A stretch of 49,469 nucleotides of DNA from an uncultured Dongia sp. (GTDB taxonomy: Bacteria; Pseudomonadota; Alphaproteobacteria; Dongiales; Dongiaceae), in NCBI RefSeq assembly GCF_936916975.1, contig NZ_CAKZGO010000035.1, forward strand, positions 1-49,469, read 5' to 3'. Below are positions 43,499-49,469 of this stretch, piece after piece. How positions within the stretch are numbered: position 1 is the first letter of the stretch; every line of letters begins with the position of its first letter. A model generated the notes under the pieces. That model saw only the letters and a program-made list of their open reading frames with translations, was not told where the DNA came from and ran no database searches. The translations under genes were made by a program, and so were the position numbers.

Positions 43499-44343
43499 AT
43501 TTCCACCACGCCTTCTTCTTCCATGCGCGTGGCACCGACCGACATCGCGCAATAGACCTGCGTCGCATAGGATTTGTCGGGTCGTTCGGTGACCTTCACC
43601 TTGGGCGTCTGGCCGATGGCCAGCACCAGCGCCGACTGGCGCCAGGCAAGACAGGCACGGTCGCCACCCGAGGTGAGACCCAAACGCTGCGTGCGGATGA
43701 ACTTGAAGCCGAGGAAGGTATCGATCTGCCCCGCCGCCAGCGCTTTCACGGTGTTGTAATCGCTCGACGTCACCTGGGTGTTGCTGAGCAGCACGGTGAT
43801 GTCCTTGGCTGGACAGGCGATATAGCGCGGCTCATCGGGGTCGTTTTCCGCCGCATCCAGGATCTCCTTGGCCTGCAGCAGTTTGGCCAGCGTAAAGCCG
43901 GTGCCGCCCACGGCGATCTTCTGCCCGCCGGGCAGTGGCACGGAGGTCTGCCCGGTCTTGCCGCTGCGGGCGGTGCCGTTGGCGTTGGCGATGATGACAT
44001 CGTCCATCGCGCGGCCCAGCGCATGAGCCGCGGCTTGGGAGTAGGCACTGGTCGGATCGGTCAGCGTCTTGACCTGGTCGAGGCGGTCGATGAGGTCGGA
44101 ATATTCATAGTCTTCCAGCATCACCTGGCGGCGCGCATGCGGCGTTTCGGTGAGCGGCGTATCGGCATGGCGCGACTGGCGCTTGATGGCGCTGCCCGCC
44201 CCGATCTGGTCGAAATAGGCGATCTCGCCCTCGACCACTTCCTGGCGCACCGCGTCCTTGAGGCGGCTGCCCTTCTGCTGCACCAGCAGCATGATGTTGG
44301 CGCTGTAGAGATTGTTGAACGCAATCTGGATCTGCGAGGACAT
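43483..44343 (-). CDS. Major capsid protein
   Basis: A 286-residue shell protein starting MSSQIQIAFNNLYSANIMLL, followed by QQKGSRLKDAVRQEVVEGE, DQIGAGSAIKRQSRHADTPL and DRLDQVKTLTDPTSAYSQAA, characteristic of the HK97-fold capsid of this podovirus lineage. It ends GATRMEEEGVVEIATLA. It follows the scaffold gene, separated by a 324-bp gap containing hairpins, and probably has the highest expression of the late region. Confidence 0.85.
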   Translation of the reverse strand: MSSQIQIAFNNLYSANIMLLVQQKGSRLKDAVRQEVVEGEIAYFDQIGAGSAIKRQSRHADTPLTETPHARRQVMLEDYEYSDLIDRLDQVKTLTDPTSAYSQAAAHALGRAMDDVIIANANGTARSGKTGQTSVPLPGGQKIAVGGTGFTLAKLLQAKEILDAAENDPDEPRYIACPAKDITVLLSNTQVTSSDYNTVKALAAGQIDTFLGFKFIRTQRLGLTSGGDRACLAWRQSALVLAIGQTPKVKVTERPDKSYATQVYCAMSVGATRMEEEGVVEIATLA

Positions 44344-44440
44344 GGGTCCACACTTCCTTTCTATCGAGTGTCAGGATTGTCAGCGTTGATCGGCGAGGTT
44401 GCCCATCTGCTCCGAAGGGTCGGGCCACTGCACCAAACCA

Positions 44441-44482
44441 GCCGCGGGCGGCAGGGTTGGCGTGGCGGCTGTCGCCCGCGGC
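44441..44482 (-). repeat. Hairpin with conserved loop, 5' of the major capsid gene
   Basis: On the minus strand GCCGCGGGCG and CGCCCGCGGC pair perfectly over 10 bp; after one mismatch the stem extends by three more pairs around the loop CCGCCACGCCAACC. Only one base of the 14-base loop differs from the hairpin at 43436-43479, while the stems share no sequence. Confidence 0.85.
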
Positions 44483-44616
44483 AAACAAGACGGACCTCAA
44501 GCCTCGATGCACCCGCGCATCGTCAGCGGCCGTCTTTCCGAGCCGTCAGCCGGGCCATGGCAAAGCATGGTTGTCCGGACTTTGATGATTTAATGCTTGG
44601 CGAGGCGTTTATTTAA

Positions 44617-44648
44617 TCGTCATGGTCCGCCTTCGCGGACCATGACGA
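44617..44648. repeat. REP-like perfect hairpin after the scaffold gene
   Basis: TCGTCATGGTCCGC and GCGGACCATGACGA form a perfect 14-bp stem with loop CTTC. The 'catggtccgc' type of palindrome is dispersed in many alphaproteobacteria. It may also end the terminase-to-scaffold transcript. Confidence 0.8.
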
Positions 44649-44667
44649 AGTGAGAGCACGTCATATC

Positions 44668-45450
44668 TCACCCGCCATACGCGACCGCGAACAGATCCTC
44701 CATCCGCTTCACGGTCGCCTTATGCTCAGGATGCGTCTTGTTGACATAGGGGTGTTTCGCATCGGCCTTCGCCGCCTGCTGCAGGCGCGCGATTTCCGAC
44801 AAAGCTTCGCCGGCCGAGCGTGGGCCGTTGCCCTTCGCATCGGCCCGCGCCGTGATGCTGTCTTCGCCGATAGCGCGGCCGACCTTGGCAAGGAGATCCA
44901 TGAGCGCCCCCTCGCCGATCCCGTCGGCAATCTCATTGAACGGTTTCTCATCGCCGACGAACGCACCATAAGCACGCCGCGCCGCCGCCATGTTGCGATC
45001 ATACTGCCGGCCCCAGAGCTGGCGCAGATCGACCTCCGGCTCATCCGGCATCTCATCCGATGGCGCCTCTTCCGTCGCCGGAAAGTGCTCCAGGAACGCG
45101 TCGTGCAACTCCCGCGCCTGATCCTGACTCAGGCCTAGCTTGAACGCCGTCTCGCGAAACCAATCGGCATGCGCCTGGTCATAACTGATGCCCTCGGGCG
45201 GCGCGAACGCGTAGCCGGCAGCATTCTTCGGCCGGCCGAGCTTATCCCAGACCGGCCCCCAGACCTCAGCCCCCGCATCACGGCCGGGTACCGCGACACG
45301 GTCGCCACCCACCAGCTTTTCCAGATTCTGATAGCTCGCCAGCACATCGCGTGCCGAGCGCCAGCCCTTCTGCTGAACCAAGGCACCCAGACCATCATCA
45401 AGATCCGCACGCCAATCGGGCGCGGTCTCTGTTTCGCGTTCATCGATCAT
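44668..45450 (-). CDS. Capsid scaffolding protein
   Basis: A 260-residue acidic, helical protein. The N-terminus is family-typical: DVLASYQNLEKLVGGDRVAV, then VWDKLGRPKNAAGYAF and SQDQARELHDAF. The C-terminus is a charged helix ending KTHPEHKATVKRMEDLFAVA, which contacts the coat protein in such scaffolds. It directly precedes the capsid gene in transcription order and overlaps the Bbp19-like gene by 11 bp. Confidence 0.85.
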   Translation of the reverse strand: MIDERETETAPDWRADLDDGLGALVQQKGWRSARDVLASYQNLEKLVGGDRVAVPGRDAGAEVWGPVWDKLGRPKNAAGYAFAPPEGISYDQAHADWFRETAFKLGLSQDQARELHDAFLEHFPATEEAPSDEMPDEPEVDLRQLWGRQYDRNMAAARRAYGAFVGDEKPFNEIADGIGEGALMDLLAKVGRAIGEDSITARADAKGNGPRSAGEALSEIARLQQAAKADAKHPYVNKTHPEHKATVKRMEDLFAVAYGG

Positions 45451-45730
45451 CGATCACCTCTTGAATGAGACCGGCAAAATCCTGGGGACCAAGACCGCAC
45501 ATTTCCGCGACATGCAGGAACACGTCCCGCGCCCCCTCGTTGAACGCGGTCTGATGCGGATCGCCGGCGACGAAACTGCTCTGCCCCGCACGGCAATAAT
45601 GGGCGAGGTCGGAGAAGACGAGCCGCGCCAGCACATCGTCGCCCGACAGGCACTGCCGGTAGGCCGCCGCCACCCGCCTTGCGCGCCGGGCGCCATGGAG
45701 CCGCAGCAGCCAGGTGATGCCGGCCTTCAC
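45440..45730 (-). CDS. Bbp19-like small phage protein
   Basis: A 96-residue protein: MKAGITWLLRLHGARRARRV followed by FSDLAHYCRAGQSSFVAGDP and HQTAFNEGARDVFLHVAEMC. The last segment (F-x-x-G-x-R-D/x-V-x-L-x-I/V) is the signature of Bbp19-type proteins found between portal and scaffold genes in podoviruses. Function unknown. Overlaps portal by 4 bp. Confidence 0.78.
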   Translation of the reverse strand: MKAGITWLLRLHGARRARRVAAAYRQCLSGDDVLARLVFSDLAHYCRAGQSSFVAGDPHQTAFNEGARDVFLHVAEMCGLGPQDFAGLIQEVIDDR

Positions 45731-47328
45731 GCCGCACCGCCCGACAACATCGCACCGAGATCACCCAACCCCGCCATCGCGTCGGCGCCCGCATCGGCCG
45801 GTGCCTCTTTCTCAATCTTCTTGCGCAGTTTCTTCACCGCATCCGGTGTGCGCAGCAAGTTGTTCGGCACGCCGAAGGATTGCGCGAGCAACCGTGCCGC
45901 CGCATCCGCATCAATGTTGTCATAGATCTCCGGCTTGATGGCACCAAGTGGTGCCAGCGATTCCAGCGCGCGCACGATCGCCGCCCCTTCCCCTGCCCGC
46001 TGCGCCCGCGCCAGGGGCGAGACATATTCGATGCGGATGCCGGCACGCAGCAGCTGCTTGGGCGCCGGCGGCAACAGATTGGCGCGCCGCATGATGCCGA
46101 ACTGGCGGCGGATGAGCGGGTCCAGGAATTCCGCCTGGATGCGCCCGAGATGCGGCCCCATCAGGCGCAGCTTTTCTTCCTGCCGCGCCAGCACCTCGGT
46201 CGCGGTCTGGTTGGGCTGCTGCACCATGAGGAGCAGCGAGAAATAGAACGCCTGGCGCACCGCCTCGCGGCGCTGCTCCTCGAGCTCCAGTCCCAGGCCC
46301 ACATTGCCGCCGCTGTGCAGCGGCTCATAGCGCCGCCGCCCGTTTTCATCGAGCCCGCCATAGATGATGCCGCCGGGATGCGTGCGCAGACCCCGCACCG
46401 CCACCTCATCGACGGCGAGCAGTGGCGGATCGACCGCCTTCTGTGCCGCGACGATGGTGGTCTTCGACATGGCATTCAGCATCTTCACGTCGGGCAAAGC
46501 CAGCATCGCCGGGCTGTCGCCGTAAAGCCCGCGTGAGGCCGTCGACCAGCGCGGCACCTGATAGGGAAAATCGTGATAGCCGCCTTCCGACAGCAGCAGG
46601 CGGTTCTCGACATCGACATAGAACGAGGCAAAGCCCATCCCCGCCGCGTCGTGTCGCCCGCCCTGCACCTCCGCCCGTGGCATCACCGCATGCAGAAAAG
46701 TGAAGCGCCGGTCCGGCTCCTTCTCGATCGCGCGCAGCACGCTGGCATGGCATTTATCGCCCCAGCGCAGATGCGCCTGGCGCGCCGTGAAGGTGAAACG
46801 GCGGAACAGCGTGTCGACCTCGTCGCGCTCGTTCTCCGCCACGAAACATTCGGCGAGATGCCGGCAGGAATAGTGAATCCGGCCCGTGGTCGTATCTTCT
46901 TCCGAATAGAACACACCGGTGCCGAAGGTAACGAGATCCGCATAAAGCTCCATCACCCGGGAATAGAAACGCTGGCCGTTGCCGGAGAACGCGGCCTTCA
47001 TGCGGCGCGTCACATCGTCGAGCCACTCCTTGGTCGCCTGGTCCTCATCTGCTTCCGCCAAATCCGAGCGCAAGGTGAACCAGTCATTGGCGGCGTTGGT
47101 CACCATGCCCCAGAGACCGGCGGCAAGATTGTCGGCGGCGAGCCCCGCCGTCGCATCGAACACCTTCTGCGTCCGCTTGTCGCCAGGCACGCGGTGAAAG
47201 GTGAAATCAGCGCGCATCGACTTCATCAGCTCGGCAATCTCCTGCCATAGCTGATCGAGCGGCGCGCGCTCGGAGGCCAGCGCCTCCTGCCGGCGGATGA
47301 GATCCTGGGCGATAGTGTCCATCTTCAC
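45727..47328 (-). CDS. Portal (head-to-tail connector) protein
   Basis: A 533-residue portal of the T7/podovirus type. It begins with IAQDLIRRQEALASERAPLD and the segment VFDATAGLAADNLAAGLWG, both typical of the head-tail connector family; further typical parts are QTATEVLARQEEKLRLMGPH and LGRIQAEFLDPLIRRQFGIM. The dodecamer forms the DNA channel at the capsid vertex. It overlaps the upstream DUF2833-like gene by 4 bp. Confidence 0.9.
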   Translation of the reverse strand: MKMDTIAQDLIRRQEALASERAPLDQLWQEIAELMKSMRADFTFHRVPGDKRTQKVFDATAGLAADNLAAGLWGMVTNAANDWFTLRSDLAEADEDQATKEWLDDVTRRMKAAFSGNGQRFYSRVMELYADLVTFGTGVFYSEEDTTTGRIHYSCRHLAECFVAENERDEVDTLFRRFTFTARQAHLRWGDKCHASVLRAIEKEPDRRFTFLHAVMPRAEVQGGRHDAAGMGFASFYVDVENRLLLSEGGYHDFPYQVPRWSTASRGLYGDSPAMLALPDVKMLNAMSKTTIVAAQKAVDPPLLAVDEVAVRGLRTHPGGIIYGGLDENGRRRYEPLHSGGNVGLGLELEEQRREAVRQAFYFSLLLMVQQPNQTATEVLARQEEKLRLMGPHLGRIQAEFLDPLIRRQFGIMRRANLLPPAPKQLLRAGIRIEYVSPLARAQRAGEGAAIVRALESLAPLGAIKPEIYDNIDADAAARLLAQSFGVPNNLLRTPDAVKKLRKKIEKEAPADAGADAMAGLGDLGAMLSGGAA

Positions 47329-48020
47329 GAACCCAGCAGGTTCTTCTGCACCACCGGCGCTTGGCCCAGCGCGGTACGTTCCGGCGTCAGGATCGTGGCG
47401 CGGCGGCCATAGAGTGCCCGCAGGCGGCGCAATTCCTTTTCGCTCGCCGCATCCGCCACCATGTCGTCGGCTGCCGGCGCAATGTTTGCCGCAGGTGCCG
47501 CCTCACCTGAATTCGTGGAAAGGCGCCGACGCTTCTTCGGAACTGCACACATGTTCATCTCTCCATAAATGACAAAGCCGATAAAGGTCTCGCCGCCCTT
47601 GCCATAGGCGGGATAGAGCGCTTCGATCTCGCCGCCGAGAAAACTCAGCCAGCGATGCGCGGTCTCATGGTCAAATGCTGAGCGGCATTCGCCGCGCTTG
47701 AGGCCGAGGCGCAGCAAAGCCGGCCACAGCACATGCTGCGCAAAGCGCGTGGTCTCTTTGGCCACTTCCGGCCAACGATCGGTTGCGAACATCCACAGCG
47801 ACCAGGTACCAGGCCACATCTCGATGCCGCCCAGCGTCGCCACCGCGGCACCGTCTGCGGACGTGATGACGGCACCGACCGGATCGCAGGCCATCAGATC
47901 TTCAGCGAGCAGCCTTGCATCTTCATCAAAGCGCGTCGCAAAGATCTCGCGCCGGTCGGCTTGGCGCATCGCTCGCGCCACCGCCCAGACATCCGGGAGG
48001 TTCAGCGCGCGCTGGGGCAT
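47325..48020 (-). CDS. DUF2833-like phage protein (T7 gp13-like, acetyltransferase-type fold)
   Basis: A 231-residue protein. The first two thirds (VWAVARAMRQADRREIFATR, VATLGGIEMWPGTWSLWMFA, FDHETAHRWLSFLGGEIEAL) resemble DUF2833, a GNAT-like fold found in podoviruses. The C-terminal 60 residues (KELRRLRALYGRRATILTPE) form a basic tail with a RATILT motif known from phage internal or tail proteins. Located between terminase and portal. Confidence 0.75.
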   Translation of the reverse strand: MPQRALNLPDVWAVARAMRQADRREIFATRFDEDARLLAEDLMACDPVGAVITSADGAAVATLGGIEMWPGTWSLWMFATDRWPEVAKETTRFAQHVLWPALLRLGLKRGECRSAFDHETAHRWLSFLGGEIEALYPAYGKGGETFIGFVIYGEMNMCAVPKKRRRLSTNSGEAAPAANIAPAADDMVADAASEKELRRLRALYGRRATILTPERTALGQAPVVQKNLLGS

Positions 48021-48029
48021 GCGGACCTC

Positions 48030-49316
48030 CTACCAGGTGAACGGGCTGTAGCCGATTGTCTCCACCGACCCTGCATCCAAACGCGCGGGCGCCTTCAGTC
48101 CAGCCGCCAGATAGCGAAACGCATCGGCGGCATGGCTCGTCCAATCGTGCAAAGGCCGCGCACTGAACACATTGCGCTTCTCGTCGAACTCAGGACGATA
48201 GAGTCGCAGCGCATCGATCCCGCGCGCGCATTTCTCGGCATCGAACCAGCAGCGTGGAATGAGATTGCGCACGGCTTCGATCCCGTCTTCGATGCCGTTG
48301 GGCCGCAGCACCTGCACCTTCAGCCCCAGCTGGCGCAGGGTATCCAACCGCGTCATGCCGCTCGACAGCTCGCGCACATTCACATCATGCGGCAGCAGAT
48401 GATCGGCATAGACATAGGGCAGCGCCTGCAGCCGCTTGGCGTAATGGCTGAGCGGGGCACCGCTTGCCTCGTAATAGTCGATGATGCGCACCTCTTGTCC
48501 CACGGCCTGCGCAAACCAGATTGCCGTCGCATCGCCGATGCCCAGATCCCAGGAAGTGGTGACCGGCAGCTGCGGCTCCCACGGCGCCCGGCCGATGCGC
48601 CCCTCATGCTCCGCTTGCTCCAGCAGCTCGGCGTAATAGGCGCCGGGCACGCCGGCGGCAAAACTGCATTCGAATTCCTGGGCGAATTGCTGCGCCGACA
48701 TGGCGCGCCGTGCTGCCGCCAATTCATCGGCGCGGATGATCCCGGTCTCGCTCGCCGGAAAGCGCTGCGCGTGCCAATCCTCGTCCTGCGCGGCCTGTTC
48801 ATAGAGCGCGCAGAAATGATTGCGCCCCATCGGCGTGCCGATGAACAGTGCCCAACCGGCACGGTCGGTTAGCATCGGCCGCACGATCTCCGGCCAGACG
48901 CGCGGGCTCATCTGCGCATATTCATCCAGCACCACGCCGTCGAAATAGAGGCCGCGCAACCGATCGGCATTGTCGGCACCGTAAAGCCGGATGCGCGCAC
49001 CATTGGGCAGGTCGACCCATAGTTCTGTCTCGCTGACATGAATGCCCGGGATCGGCGCCGTGAAGCGCTTCAGATAATGCCAGGCCACGTCCTTGGCTTG
49101 GGTGAGCAACGGCGCCACATAGCCATAGCGCGCCGCTACTTTTGTATTTGCCGCCGCCTTGGCAATCAGTTCGTTGATGCAGAACACCGTCTTCCCGAAC
49201 CGCCGATGCGCCACCAGCACATTGAACCGCTGCAAGCTCCGATGCAGCCCCGCCTGCAACGGCCGCGGCGCATAAAGATGCACCTCCACTGCCGCCTGCC
49301 TGCGTGCCTGGGTCAT
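48030..49316 (-). CDS. terL: Terminase large subunit
   Basis: The DNA-packaging motor, 428 residues. ATPase: Walker A-like AHRRFGKTVFCINEL (residues 36-50), Walker B VVLDEYAQM, then the coupling motif IGTPMGRNHF. Nuclease: TSWDLGIGDATAIWFAQAVG with the first metal Asp, and a late Asp in DWTSHAADAFRYLA. ATG 49316 is chosen as it begins just before the ATPase; the frame upstream lies in the hairpin region. It is slightly shorter than many homologues. Small terminase would be outside the window. Confidence 0.9.
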   Translation of the reverse strand: MTQARRQAAVEVHLYAPRPLQAGLHRSLQRFNVLVAHRRFGKTVFCINELIAKAAANTKVAARYGYVAPLLTQAKDVAWHYLKRFTAPIPGIHVSETELWVDLPNGARIRLYGADNADRLRGLYFDGVVLDEYAQMSPRVWPEIVRPMLTDRAGWALFIGTPMGRNHFCALYEQAAQDEDWHAQRFPASETGIIRADELAAARRAMSAQQFAQEFECSFAAGVPGAYYAELLEQAEHEGRIGRAPWEPQLPVTTSWDLGIGDATAIWFAQAVGQEVRIIDYYEASGAPLSHYAKRLQALPYVYADHLLPHDVNVRELSSGMTRLDTLRQLGLKVQVLRPNGIEDGIEAVRNLIPRCWFDAEKCARGIDALRLYRPEFDEKRNVFSARPLHDWTSHAADAFRYLAAGLKAPARLDAGSVETIGYSPFTW

Positions 49317-49368
49317 GATCGTCCTGATATGGTGAGGGTGGTGAAGTGAGACATGATTCACGATCTCA

Positions 49369-49401
49369 TCGTCATGGTCCGCGAAGGCGGACCACCCACG
49401 A
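49369..49401. repeat. REP-like hairpin upstream of terL
   Basis: TCGTCATGGTCCGC is identical to the arm at 44617-44630; the other arm (GCGGACCA, then mismatches, CACGA) has decayed. The loop is GAAG, the reverse complement of the first copy's loop, so it is inverted relative to it. Confidence 0.7.
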
Positions 49402-49424
49402 CTTATGTTGGGGAAGAGAAAAAT

Positions 49425-49464
49425 AAAAAAGGGGTGGTGGCGGCAGGGCGGCCCCGACCGCCAC
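49425..49464 (-). terminator. Intrinsic terminator of an upstream gene
   Basis: On the minus strand GTGGCGG and CCGCCAC form a 7-bp stem with a GC-rich 14-base loop, followed after about six bases by TTTTTT (49430-49425). It would end a transcript arriving from beyond the right edge, so terL starts a new transcription unit. Confidence 0.65.
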
Positions 49465-49469
49465 AAACA

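Larger units (their letters stand above)
44344..44667. other. Non-coding region between scaffold and capsid genes
   Basis: These 324 bases hold the capsid ribosome-binding site (AAGGAAG), the conserved-loop hairpin (44441-44482) in the probable capsid leader, and a REP-like hairpin (44617-44648) after the scaffold. The AT-rich segment around 44580-44620 could hold a capsid promoter. No protein-like frame. Confidence 0.6.

Noticed and set aside
35304-49316. Gene transfer agent of the Rhodobacter capsulatus type
   Set aside because: The gene order and proteins (T7-like portal, scaffold, tail tubular A and B) are podoviral; no RcGTA-type siphovirus tail genes are seen.
1-49469. tRNA or rRNA genes
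   Set aside because: No conserved T-arm/GGTTCGAA-type segments or rRNA blocks were recognised in the intergenic regions, although a tool-based scan would be decisive.

Overview
This window looks like chromosomal DNA from a high-GC alphaproteobacterium, most likely Rhodospirillales-like. The evidence is gene order (str operon; folK-rpoZ-rsh-acpS-lepB-rnc-era-recO with parC nearby; dapA-smpB beside a lytic transglycosylase; a bactofilin beside an M23 peptidase) and protein character. This is inferred without database searching. No tRNA, rRNA or CRISPR array was recognised.

Layout. Positions 1-3416 hold the str operon on the minus strand (rpsL, rpsG, fusA, start of tuf) with a good sigma70-type promoter and a leader of about 250 nt. 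Positions 3731-7036 hold a bufferin-type copper-peptide operon (bufA-bufB-bufC) whose last gene is a secreted HExxH metallopeptidase rather than the expected DoxX-like bufD; a sequence resembling an ECF-sigma promoter lies upstream. Positions 7238-9836 hold an FdhF/YdeP-type molybdopterin oxidoreductase followed by a small winged-helix-like protein. Positions 10164-23704 are a long minus-strand housekeeping block (folK, rpoZ, rsh, acpS, lepB, rnc, era, recO ... parC). Between recO and parC sit a foreign-looking RNase A-like toxin and candidate immunity gene with their own near-consensus promoter and operator-like palindrome, then a DadA-like oxidoreductase and a GNAT acetyltransferase.

Positions 23842-25116 (plus) encode a NYN-domain nuclease and a family 5-like uracil-DNA glycosylase. 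Positions 25293-26657 (minus) encode smpB and dapA. Positions 26962-30035 (plus) encode a Slt-type lytic transglycosylase and a PLP-dependent threonine/serine dehydratase. Positions 30059-32171 (minus) encode an M23 peptidase and a bactofilin, a likely cell-wall/shape pair. Positions 32489-35160 (minus) encode sulfate activation (cysD, cysNC) from a promoter with a perfect TATAAT.

Positions 35304-49316 are the late region of a podovirus-like prophage, all on the minus strand: terminase, DUF2833-like protein, portal, Bbp19-like protein, scaffold, major capsid, tail tubular A and B, internal virion-like proteins, tail fibre, DUF4376 protein, membrane lysis-type proteins and a lipoprotein. No endolysin or large internal transglycosylase is recognisable here, and the early/integration region lies outside the window.

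The least expected signals are (i) two hairpins flanking the capsid gene whose stems differ but whose 14-nt loops agree at 13 positions, (ii) six 14-18 bp tandem micro-duplications at gene edges, (iii) the buf operon with its metallopeptidase and ECF-like promoter, and (iv) the toxin/immunity cassette inside the recO-parC neighbourhood.
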